Source of the DNA: a bacterium
Lineage (GTDB): Bacteria > Latescibacterota > Latescibacteria > Latescibacterales > Latescibacteraceae
Length of the DNA: 64,000 nt
Reading direction: 5' to 3'
Assembly: GCA_021372535.1 (NCBI GenBank)
Contig: JAJFUH010000234.1
Span: 1 to 64,000, forward strand
How positions within the stretch are numbered: the stretch's first letter is position 1; every line of letters begins with the position of its first letter. This document shows positions 57,015 through 64,000 of the stretch, piece after piece. The notes under the pieces are model-generated. The model was not told the origin of the DNA. It did not search any database and saw only the letters and a list, made by a program, of their open reading frames with translations. The translations under genes and the position numbers were made by a program.

Positions 57015-57333
57015 AGTATTCCTCGAAGATATTATCAAAGCCTCTCAAAATATACTGGACGATACCGAGGGGATGACGTATGCCGGTTTTTTCTCGGATA
57101 GGAAAACGTGTGATGCTGTTGTCCGAAATCTTGAAATAATCGGCGAAGCAGTAAAAAACATACCTGAATCAGTCCGCATTGAATATCCTGAAATCCCGTG
57201 GAAACGAATTGCCGGCCTCCGCGATATTCTCATTCATGAATATTTCGGCGTGGATAAAGAAATCATCTGGGATGTCATTCAAAATAAAGTTCCGATACTG
57301 GAAAAAGCCGTCAGGATAATTCTCGATACGTAA
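56998..57333 (+). CDS. hepT: HepT-type toxin (DUF86)
   Basis: A 111-residue all-helical protein of the DUF86/HepT family, an RNase-like toxin. The RxxxxHxY motif is visible (RDILIHEYF), whose Tyr is the AMP-ylation target of MntA. I start at ATG 56998; the frame to 56950 overlaps mntA more than needed. The pair suggests a type VII toxin-antitoxin, useful in stress or phage defence. No defence genes are near. Confidence 0.88.
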   Translation: MPRDYKVFLEDIIKASQNILDDTEGMTYAGFFSDRKTCDAVVRNLEIIGEAVKNIPESVRIEYPEIPWKRIAGLRDILIHEYFGVDKEIIWDVIQNKVPILEKAVRIILDT

Positions 57334-57469
57334 TTATCTCAAATTTTTCCCTCTTTATGTTTCTTTAGCCGCTGTTTTATACCCAGAATGTCAGAAACTA
57401 TCAATCCATTCATTTTTCAAGATTATTTTTGATCTTATCAGTGTAATCAGCGGTTCAGATATCCCCCCG

Positions 57470-58561
57470 TCATATCCTTATCACGATCTTATTCTTATAG
57501 AGCCAGTATGCCAGGTACCAGAACACGAGAAGGCCGAGGTTCTGGAGGATAATCTTTCCGGCAACGCCGAGCGGGACGAGAAACGGCGATGTGAAGATAT
57601 TGATGAAATCCCTTGTCCAGTCACCGAAGAAATTGGCAAACATGTACATGAATATCGGGTTCATGCCGACGACCACCATGAACCATGTCCATTTTTTGTA
57701 TCCTTTCACATCCACGAGCCAGTAGAACAGGGCGAGCGCAAGGAGCGACCAGCCGCCGCTCTCGATGATGAACGAGCTCGTGCAGATACGTTTGACAATG
57801 GGGGTCAGGGGATCGACCGCAAGACCGAGCAGAACCCCGATCACTCCGGCGACAGCCAGCGCCTTGACCTTCCGCATCTCCGGGCGGCTGCTTTTGAGCA
57901 CTGTGCCGGCAACGACGCCCCACATGGTGTGAGCGGTCGAGCCGATGAAATTGATGGTGACCCAGCCGCCGCCGCGATTGATTTTGCCCATGAGTACCAT
58001 GTCCATGAACGAGCCGAGGTTGTGATCCTTCAGCCAGGGATCGGTTACACCGGGAACGGGGATAAAACGGTAGGCAAGATAGTTGAACACGAGGATGGCG
58101 AACGAGATGATAATCTGCGTTCTGATGGGTTTACGCATGAACAGGAACGCCACCAGATAGGTGACCGAAAGCTGGGTCAGGACATTCCACAGTTCCCACA
58201 CGAGTTTCCCGCTGTAATAGCAGTGGAGCATCACACCGAGTAACAGGAGGGTCAGCGACCGCCGTAAGACATGGAGCAGCGACCGGTTCCATGTCTCGCC
58301 GTGCTCCCGGCGTTTCGCGAACGAGAACGGCATGGCCACACCGACGATGAACATGAAAAAGGGCTGGATAAGGTCCCAGAAATACATGCCATGCCAGGGA
58401 TGATGAGTAAACTGACGGGCAATAAATCCAAACGAGGGACTGTCGGTCAGGAATGGTATGCCGAAACCTTCCGAAACGAGGAGAATCATGGTGAATCCGC
58501 GAAACGCATCGAGCGATACGAGACGGTTCTGCTGTGAGAGGAGTCTGTTCCCGCTGTCCAT
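57470..58561 (-). CDS. DUF5009/NagX-like membrane acyltransferase
   Basis: A 363-residue protein with about ten membrane helices, resembling COG4299/DUF5009 proteins (bacterial heparan-alpha-glucosaminide N-acetyltransferase-like). The start has RLVSLDAFRGFTMILLV, the first helix signature; then LIQPFFMFIVGVAMPFS and HTMWGVVAGTVL near the centre. These move an acetyl group across the membrane onto an amino sugar. The acceptor here is unknown. It is monocistronic. Confidence 0.85.
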   Translation of the reverse strand: MDSGNRLLSQQNRLVSLDAFRGFTMILLVSEGFGIPFLTDSPSFGFIARQFTHHPWHGMYFWDLIQPFFMFIVGVAMPFSFAKRREHGETWNRSLLHVLRRSLTLLLLGVMLHCYYSGKLVWELWNVLTQLSVTYLVAFLFMRKPIRTQIIISFAILVFNYLAYRFIPVPGVTDPWLKDHNLGSFMDMVLMGKINRGGGWVTINFIGSTAHTMWGVVAGTVLKSSRPEMRKVKALAVAGVIGVLLGLAVDPLTPIVKRICTSSFIIESGGWSLLALALFYWLVDVKGYKKWTWFMVVVGMNPIFMYMFANFFGDWTRDFINIFTSPFLVPLGVAGKIILQNLGLLVFWYLAYWLYKNKIVIRI

Positions 58562-58900
58562 GCCTCATGCTCCTGAAATAAGGTGAAATTGCGGTATGAT
58601 TGTCATGCATACAGGCGGCGGATTTCTCCGGGAATGCCGTAACGATACAGATACACAATAATAATGTTTTCTTTTCGGATTTCAACATGAATTATCTTCA
58701 TTTCTGTGTTTTTCATGCTGCAGGATTTCGTGGTATGAAAAAATATGTACGCATAATCCTTGCTTATAGTGTATATTATGATCTTCAATGGAATTTTTTT
58801 CACGATTGCCGACAACAACTGCTTTTTCATACCACATAACCTTCATAAATCCTACAATTTATGAAAAAGTGGCCCGGTCAACTCACTTAAAGGAGCTATC
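58562..58900. other. Divergent A/T-rich intergenic region
   Basis: No credible gene. The open frames over it (for example 58603-58830) are rich in Ile/Lys, match no family, and have no ribosome site. Divergent promoters for the acyltransferase and the FKBP gene are expected. Confidence 0.5.
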
Positions 58901-59626
58901 ATGCACACAGCGCAGCCGTTGAAAACCACCCTCTTTATGCTTGTAATCGTATCCCTCCTGATGGCGGCATGCGTGAAAAGCGATAAAAAGGCCGGAGGCC
59001 CGATCACCCTGACCACTGATATCGACAAGATCAGCTACAGTATCGGGACCCAGATCGGTACCAACTTCAAACAGAACAAAATCGAAATCAACACGGATAT
59101 TCTCGCCCGCGCCATAAGCGATGTCATGACCGATCAGAAGATGGCGCTTACCGAAGAAGAAATGCAGGCTGTGCTGGATAAATTCCAGACCGACATGCGG
59201 GCAAAAATGGAAGCCTCACGGAATGACGAACTTGCGGCGAATCAGGCCAAGGCAAGCGCCTTCCTCGCTCAGAACGCGGCCAAGCCCGGCATTACCACCC
59301 TGCCCGACAGTCTCCAGTACGAGGTCATTACCGAGGGTACCGGACCGAAACCGAAGGATACCGACACGGTCAAAGTGCATTATACCGGTTATCTCGAGGA
59401 CGGGACCGAGTTCGACAGCTCATACAAACGCAACGAGCCTGCCGAATTCCCGCTCAACAGCGTGATTCCCGGCTGGACCGAAGCCCTGAAACTCATGAAA
59501 ACCGGCGCTAAGTATAAAATCTACCTTCCGCCGCAGCTCGGTTACGGAGCACGGGGCAACCAGGTCATACCTCCCAATTCCCTGCTCATTTTCGAAATCG
59601 AGCTCATCGAAATTGTCAAAAAGTAA
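58901..59626 (+). CDS. FKBP-type peptidyl-prolyl isomerase lipoprotein (Mip-like)
   Basis: A 241-residue protein. AAGGAG lies 7 bases before ATG. A lipobox (LLMAAC, Cys24) anchors it. Residues about 35-140 are the helical dimer domain (FKBP_N: DKISYSIGTQIGTNF...MQAVLDKFQTDM). Residues about 150-241 are the FKBP domain (VKVHYTGYLEDGTEFDSSY, IPGWTEALKLMKTGAKYKIYLPPQLGYGARG, IPPNSLLIFEIELIEI). It catalyses prolyl isomerisation in the periplasm, helping outer-membrane or secreted proteins fold, which fits this organism's rich exported set. It is ended by the terminator at 59649. Confidence 0.95.
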   Translation: MHTAQPLKTTLFMLVIVSLLMAACVKSDKKAGGPITLTTDIDKISYSIGTQIGTNFKQNKIEINTDILARAISDVMTDQKMALTEEEMQAVLDKFQTDMRAKMEASRNDELAANQAKASAFLAQNAAKPGITTLPDSLQYEVITEGTGPKPKDTDTVKVHYTGYLEDGTEFDSSYKRNEPAEFPLNSVIPGWTEALKLMKTGAKYKIYLPPQLGYGARGNQVIPPNSLLIFEIELIEIVKK

Positions 59627-59648
59627 CGGAATAGAACATATCATACGA

Positions 59649-59677
59649 GGGGCGGGAACCATTTCCGCCCCTTTTTT
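59649..59677 (+). terminator. Rho-independent terminator
   Basis: GGGGCGG (59649-59655) pairs with CCGCCCC (59665-59671) over a loop GAACCATTT, followed by TTTTTT. Placed 22 bases after the FKBP stop. Confidence 0.9.
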
Positions 59678-59748
59678 ATTGTTACAAGCTCAGCGGGAAT
59701 GGGAACATAAATGCGGAGGGATTATTCGACAGGCGCAGCAAACAGATA

Positions 59749-60651
59749 TCAAAAATTATACACGAAATCCACATAGGGAATACCGGGGAAGAGCATGTCT
59801 TTGCCGGTGGTATTGAGAAAGGCAAGGTCTACGCTGATTTCCTCGCCGAAAAACCGGATACCGTATGAGATGAGGACGTTATCGATACCCGGACATATCC
59901 AGTTTTCGGTGACGAAGGATGTCCGTCGCGAAAGCCGTTGCTCCCCGCCGAGCACCACGAGGGGTTTATCCGTGAATTTCCCGCCCTCGAGCCCATAACC
60001 GAAGCCGAGTGTTATACTGTGGTTCGGAGTTCCATACGTGCCAACGCCATAAAGAACGCTGATGAGCGGCACATTTTCGTTATCCATATCGGGAAATTTC
60101 ATCACGAGCGCCCCGGCGGCAATATTAAACAATTCAGACTGGTGCAATCTGACCTTCGGGGTAAAATAGAAGACCTGTTTTTTCAGGCTCCCGGAGGGCA
60201 TGACAGACATTCCCCCGCCGAGCGATACACGGTCGCTCACGCCGTAATTGAATGCCGGAAGAAAGACCTCGTACACGCCAAAATACCCGTCGCCCTTTTT
60301 TATCATATGGCCTGTGGGAGCAAAATAGAGCCTCGTCCTGTTCGGATTGGGGAACCAGTACTTCCCGCTGCGAACGGAATCTCCGGGGACTTCCTGAATG
60401 CGCTGTATGGATTCCAGCGGAATGGTCAGAGTGCCGTAGGCGGTTTCGAACTCCACCGAAGAGACGCTGATGACCGTAATTTTCCCTATATGGGTCGATC
60501 CGTCAGCAGTCGTCATAATCTGGACGTGCCCTGGCTGAGGGACACCGATTGCTGATGAGTGTTTCTCCGCTTCGGCAAACGGTGCCTTTGAGATGCAGAC
60601 TGTTAAGCACGCGAGAACGCAGAGAATTATAATTGTTTTGGATACTACCAT
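59749..60651 (-). CDS. Exported beta-barrel-like outer membrane protein
   Basis: A 300-residue protein with a signal peptide (to about 28). It has a short N-terminal beta segment (VQIMTTADGSTHIGKITVISVSS) and then alternating polar/hydrophobic strands with aromatic girdles (YFGVYEVFLPAFNYGVSDRVSLGG, YGVGTYGTPNHSITLGFGYGLEGG) ending in DFVYNF. The last Phe is typical of outer-membrane barrels. Family unknown. It follows the cytochrome gene by 17 bases on the same strand. Confidence 0.7.
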   Translation of the reverse strand: MVVSKTIIILCVLACLTVCISKAPFAEAEKHSSAIGVPQPGHVQIMTTADGSTHIGKITVISVSSVEFETAYGTLTIPLESIQRIQEVPGDSVRSGKYWFPNPNRTRLYFAPTGHMIKKGDGYFGVYEVFLPAFNYGVSDRVSLGGGMSVMPSGSLKKQVFYFTPKVRLHQSELFNIAAGALVMKFPDMDNENVPLISVLYGVGTYGTPNHSITLGFGYGLEGGKFTDKPLVVLGGEQRLSRRTSFVTENWICPGIDNVLISYGIRFFGEEISVDLAFLNTTGKDMLFPGIPYVDFVYNF

Positions 60652-60668
60652 AGGTCATCAGGAAATGT

Positions 60669-61370
60669 TCAGAAGCCCGTTTTACTCAGATCAAGAGTCG
60701 GATGGCAGATTACGCAGGTGACCCCGATTCCGACAGTCATTCGCGCAAGTTTTCCCGGAGCGCTTCCCCCATGGGCTGTATGGCATCCGAAACAGGCTTT
60801 CCCTGCAGCCAGATAATTCACCGGCTGGAACACTCCCATGGTGATGATGGCTTCCTTATGGCATTTGAAACAGGCGTTCGCCCTCATGGATCGGAGCATG
60901 TCGGATTTCCCGCCATGGCCGCGGTGGCACTGGAGGCAGTCGAGCTGAACGGCTTTCGATTCAAATCCGACACTCAGGAACAGCCCATGCCGGTCGCGGG
61001 GATTGATGGCCTTTCTCCCGACAATTTCACGATTGAAATGACATTTCCCGCAGATGAGATTCTTGTCGGTTCCGCTCAGTGACGGGATATGAGGAGGTTT
61101 GACCGTGTCGGGATTCCCGATATGGCTGGAAACATTCGCATGACAGGCAGCGCATCCCCCCGGCAACTCCGGAATCGCGGCAATCCGGGGAGTGGTCGCG
61201 TGCACGGTTTTCCGCCAGGAATTATATTCGGCCTGATGGCAGAGTCCGCACCGGTCCGGGTCGGGGATATTCTTCGGTGGAACGCCCGTGATTTCCGGTG
61301 CTACCCATGCACGGGAACATCCCATGACTCCCGCAAGCATGAAGGCATATAAAAGAATCAGTTTTCGCAT
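60669..61370 (-). CDS. Heptaheme cytochrome c lipoprotein
   Basis: A 233-residue protein with a lipobox (MGC, Cys18) and seven CxxCH heme sites, at about 41-45, 73-77, 107-111, 145-149, 167-171, 193-197 and 219-223 (CGLCH, CAACH, CGKCH, CLQCH, CFKCH, CFGCH, CVICH). Several additional His can be distal ligands. It transfers electrons at the envelope; the 'HRGHGG' and 'HTAHGG' pairs resemble doubled-CxxCH proteins. I start at ATG 61370; the frame begins with GTG at 61394. Its neighbour is a beta-barrel-like protein, a hint (no more) of electron transfer across the outer membrane. Confidence 0.88.
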   Translation of the reverse strand: MRKLILLYAFMLAGVMGCSRAWVAPEITGVPPKNIPDPDRCGLCHQAEYNSWRKTVHATTPRIAAIPELPGGCAACHANVSSHIGNPDTVKPPHIPSLSGTDKNLICGKCHFNREIVGRKAINPRDRHGLFLSVGFESKAVQLDCLQCHRGHGGKSDMLRSMRANACFKCHKEAIITMGVFQPVNYLAAGKACFGCHTAHGGSAPGKLARMTVGIGVTCVICHPTLDLSKTGF

Positions 61371-61784
61371 TGAAACCGGAATTTCCCCTTTCACAATCGT
61401 GAGCAGTCAAAATTTTCCATATACTTATAGTACTCCCGATAAAAAGTTCGGTGGCATAGTTTCTTCCGGTAAAAGCAGACTCAAAATTCCCCTGGGGGAC
61501 TTCAAGAGGGCTGTCAATGAACCGGGTGAGTCCAAAAGAATCCGGCATCGAATCAATGAACATATTTATTCCGCATAGCATATCTTTGTAAAACGATATT
61601 TTCTATAATCTTAACCCGCTCTTTCGCTTACTAGGATAATTCATAAAAATATTTATCCATGGAGACACGCGCAGGAGTAATTCATGAATTACCCCTACAA
61701 TGTTACATCGGTACAATACGAAACTCAAATCCGCGAAAATCAGCGTTCTATAAAATTTAATGAACAGGCAGGGCTCGTTACTTC
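61371..61784. other. Intergenic region with repeats
   Basis: No gene is seen. It holds the inverted copy of the palindromic repeat at 53677 (61675-61724) and then the AAATCCGCGAAAATCAGCG element (61727-61770), which lies just past the stop of the M28 peptidase gene. Confidence 0.6.
61675..61724. repeat. Palindromic repeat, copy 2 (inverted)
   Basis: Reverse complement of 53677-53730: GGAGTAATTCATGAATTACC.. then CCTACAATGTTACATCGG. The palindrome has one changed arm (GGAGT for GGGGT). Confidence 0.8.
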
Positions 61785-63029
61785 TTACAAATCCTGTAGT
61801 CTTTTCATCAACCCCCCGAACAGTTGAAACGCAATTTCCACGTACTCCGGTGAAATATATTTCGCCACATCGTCGGGACGGTGCCAGCAGAGATTATTCA
61901 CTTCACCGACAGGTACCGAATCCACGACAATTCCCCGCGCCTGAATCCCGGCATCCCTGAACGGCATCGTTTCTCTTCCGAGACCGTCGCCCTTTCTCCA
62001 TTCCGGTGTTCCCGGAATGTCGAGGTCGCCGTCGACGGAACGGACGAGTGATACGAGCGCCTCGTCGTTCGTAATGAGGGTCATATCGGGTCCCCATGTG
62101 ACGCTGTCGAAATCCAGTATATACTTTATCCGGCCGAGAGAGCCGTCCCGTTTCCATTTTTCCGCGAGGTGTTTCGTTCCGAGATAGCCGTACTCCTCGC
62201 CGGTCGTGGCGATAAAGGTGAGGGTCTTTTTCGGTTTTGTGCCTGCAAAAGCATGAGCGATCAGGAGCACCATGATCAGCGATGCGGCGTTGTCGTTCGC
62301 TCCGGGGCTGTTATAAACCGTATCGAGGTGGGCGTAATACACGATTTCGTCCGTGCTCTCGCCGGGAAGTTTTCCGATGATGCTCGATGTTTTCGCATTG
62401 GGTATGAACCGTGTCCGGTAGCTCAGTTTCACACGGGTTTTGTTCCCGACAGCTTCATCGAGCATCGGGATATCCGGCTTGCCGATGTTCACATTCGGCA
62501 TGCCGCCCGGCTTGTCGTCATAAAACCAGTATGGCCGGGGAGCAGCCTTTATTTTCGGGGAGATCGTTACATACCCGGTTGTTTTCCCGGATGCCGTATC
62601 GACAATTTCATAAGCGATCTGGCTCTTTTCGGACTTCTTCAGGACTCCGGCGATACCCCCGGGCGGCGTACCGCTCGTTCCGTGGCTGGGGCATATCTCG
62701 ATCTGTTTGTCGCCGACTGTGAATTCCGGTGTTCCGATCAGAACCCACCGGTCGAAGGTCACCGTATCGAGCTCCACAGCCGGCAGCGAGCGCTCCATTT
62801 CTCTTTTGACAATCGCGGCCGCCTTGTCATATTCCGGCGAACCGACCGTGCGCGGGCCGAGGTCAGTAACGAGCGCTTTGAGCATATGCGCCAGGTATTC
62901 CGCCCGTTTTTCGGGGGTCGCTATAAAATCGCCGACCTTTTCAGCAGTAAGCACCGGAGATGATTTTACCATAACCGGCGCGACGAATGCCGTTCCCGCT
63001 GCAGCCCGTATGAAATCCCTTCTTTTCAT
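61785..63029 (-). CDS. Tat-exported M28-family metallopeptidase
   Basis: A 414-residue protein with a Tat leader (MKRRDFIRAAAGTAFVAPVM). The C-terminal half is an M28 (aminopeptidase Y-like) two-zinc domain: YYAHLDTVYNSPGANDNAASLIMVL (His, Asp), FIATTGEEYGYLGTKH (catalytic Glu-Glu) and YILDFDSVTWGPD (Asp), with the final His in NNLCWHRPDD. The N-terminal half resembles the PA-type insert. It should release N-terminal residues from peptides outside the cytoplasm. Confidence 0.9.
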   Translation of the reverse strand: MKRRDFIRAAAGTAFVAPVMVKSSPVLTAEKVGDFIATPEKRAEYLAHMLKALVTDLGPRTVGSPEYDKAAAIVKREMERSLPAVELDTVTFDRWVLIGTPEFTVGDKQIEICPSHGTSGTPPGGIAGVLKKSEKSQIAYEIVDTASGKTTGYVTISPKIKAAPRPYWFYDDKPGGMPNVNIGKPDIPMLDEAVGNKTRVKLSYRTRFIPNAKTSSIIGKLPGESTDEIVYYAHLDTVYNSPGANDNAASLIMVLLIAHAFAGTKPKKTLTFIATTGEEYGYLGTKHLAEKWKRDGSLGRIKYILDFDSVTWGPDMTLITNDEALVSLVRSVDGDLDIPGTPEWRKGDGLGRETMPFRDAGIQARGIVVDSVPVGEVNNLCWHRPDDVAKYISPEYVEIAFQLFGGLMKRLQDL

Positions 63030-63145
63030 ATCCGTTCCCCTTTCGTCTGTTTCAGAAAATGACAGAAAGCCATAAATCGGTTAACCCGGATAACTCTCAT
63101 GATCTTCTATAGTTATGGGGGTTCATTCCTGAAAAAGGTGGAATC

Positions 63146-64000
63146 TTAAAACACCACTTTCGCAAGAACGAGCAGCATGGCGGGATTACTGGTGAGCGCC
63201 GAAGTGAGCACCCGGACGGGCGTCCGTTTAGAAACGGGGAGTTTGATGATCTCGTGGGCTATTTCATTGAACCTGTTGTCGGGTATAGTGAGAATTGCTT
63301 CCTTGATACGGTAGAACCGCCGGTTCATCGAGCCGAAACGGTTTTCGCACCGCTTCTGGTAGACGGCAAGGGCATGTTCTTCCGGCTGAACGTTCCGTTT
63401 CAGCAGAACATCCGCGGCGGTCTCGCCAGCATATTTACCCGCAATGAGGGCGTTTATAATCCCGCCGCCGGTTATGGGATTTGCCATGTGAGCCGCATCT
63501 CCGCATACCATGACGCCATCTGTGACGATCTTTTTGAGTCCGCCCGTGCAGGATATGCCGCCGACAGTCCGTGAAACCACCGAAGCGTCCGGGAAAAAAG
63601 CGGCAAGAAAATCATCGAGGAATTCGACCGGTTTTTTCGAGCCGGCGCAGTCACCCGATATGCCGAGCCCCACATTCGCGGTGCGGCTCCCTTTCGGGAA
63701 CATCCATGCATACCCGCTCGGAGCATATTTCTGGGTGAAATACAGCGAAAAGCTGTGGGGATCGATGTCGACGCCTGCAAGGGTAACCTGCGCACAGGTT
63801 TCCATGTCATGAGGTGCGGCGTTCGTCTTCAGGCCTGCCCACCGTGCGGCGCGTGATTCGGTGCCATCGGCGGCGATAACGATTCTCGCCTTCACCGTCC
63901 ACTCTTCCGAGGTGCTGCACGTTCTCATGCTCACTGTCCGGAAGCCATGGTCATAGTCCGACATGGCAAAGGCTTCGACGCCGGTTTTCACCGATGCTCC
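63146..64000 (-). CDS. Geranylgeranyl reductase-family flavoprotein (partial)
   Basis: The C-terminal about 284 residues; the N-terminal FAD-binding part lies beyond the right edge, and the frame is open to base 64000. Visible are the second part of the FAD site (VIAADGTESRAARWAGL), the GVMVCGDAAHMANPITGGGIINALIAGKYAGETAA motif of geranylgeranyl-reductase/UbiH-like enzymes, and a C-terminal helical end. Such enzymes reduce isoprenoid double bonds, or act as related FAD oxidoreductases. Family call firm, substrate not. Confidence 0.85.
   Translation of the reverse strand, partial: GASVKTGVEAFAMSDYDHGFRTVSMRTCSTSEEWTVKARIVIAADGTESRAARWAGLKTNAAPHDMETCAQVTLAGVDIDPHSFSLYFTQKYAPSGYAWMFPKGSRTANVGLGISGDCAGSKKPVEFLDDFLAAFFPDASVVSRTVGGISCTGGLKKIVTDGVMVCGDAAHMANPITGGGIINALIAGKYAGETAADVLLKRNVQPEEHALAVYQKRCENRFGSMNRRFYRIKEAILTIPDNRFNEIAHEIIKLPVSKRTPVRVLTSALTSNPAMLLVLAKVVF

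Noticed and set aside
58603-58830. A 75-residue minus-strand frame in the divergent spacer
   Set aside because: Ile/Lys-rich composition reflects the A/T-rich spacer; no ribosome site or family.

Overview
The window looks like about 64 kb of chromosome from an uncultivated Gram-negative (diderm) bacterium, probably of the Fibrobacteres-Chlorobi-Bacteroidetes (FCB) superphylum or a neighbour, with a Latescibacterota-like flavour. This assignment is inference. It rests on an Omp85-type outer-membrane barrel, many lipoboxes and Tat signals, a DUF5683 protein, the fused 'alternative' GlmU type, and an abundance of secreted PQQ-like, SMP-30, DUF362 and parallel beta-helix proteins. There are no rRNA or tRNA genes, CRISPR arrays, phage genes or intact insertion sequences. 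Short interspersed repeats are common between genes. The last gene runs off the right edge.

Layout. 0.5-7.2 kb: two tandem paralogous exported PQQ-like beta-propellers, each interrupted by a SAM-methyltransferase-like domain. They are followed by a 57-residue Cys/His-rich protein on the minus strand. 7.5-18.5 kb (minus): an asparagine-synthetase-like protein without its N-terminal Cys, a secreted mutarotase-fold protein, a beta-CASP metallo-beta-lactamase RNase-like protein, two Tat-exported DUF362 paralogues flanking a glycerophosphodiester phosphodiesterase, a lipoprotein joining a GH43/GH32-like propeller to an SMP-30 domain, and a free SMP-30 protein. 18.8-25 kb (plus): a LamG/CARDB giant and a PcRGLX/YetA-like protein (rhamnogalacturonan-lyase related), closed by a clear terminator. 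25-29.5 kb (minus): an adenylate-cyclase/TPR protein, a Tat-exported sugar epimerase-like TIM barrel, a DUF2809 membrane protein, a decayed copy of the cyclase N-terminus, and a small membrane protein. 29.9-34.7 kb (minus): three envelope genes, namely a bactofilin-like membrane protein, a DUF4097 lipoprotein, and an Omp85 barrel carrying a DUF4097 head.

34.9-44.2 kb (minus) is mostly housekeeping: Eda, ROK kinase and DUF5683; fused-type GlmU-like protein and GlmS; then tgt-yajC-def-fmt-yugP with tight overlaps. 44.5-47.5 kb: an LTA-synthase-like phosphoglycerol transferase converges on a PAP2/AUR1-like phosphatase. 47.7-50.5 kb: a beta-helix protein and an FG-GAP-like protein. 50.6-56.4 kb (minus): thiC-rimO, a repeat, then dusB-larB-larC (nickel-pincer cofactor). 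56.7-57.3 kb: an MntA-HepT toxin-antitoxin pair. 57.5-64 kb: a DUF5009-type acyltransferase, a lipoprotein FKBP isomerase, an outer-membrane-barrel-like protein, a heptaheme cytochrome c lipoprotein, a Tat-exported M28 peptidase and a partial geranylgeranyl-reductase-type flavoprotein.

How the genes may work together (inference): the left half suggests a scavenger of plant- or algal-type polysaccharides, exporting large sugar-active proteins and processing sugar acids inside with Eda and a ROK kinase. The right half is core translation, envelope and cofactor metabolism. The less familiar items are the exported propeller-methyltransferase pair, the DUF4097-Omp85 envelope cluster, and the small Cys/His protein.
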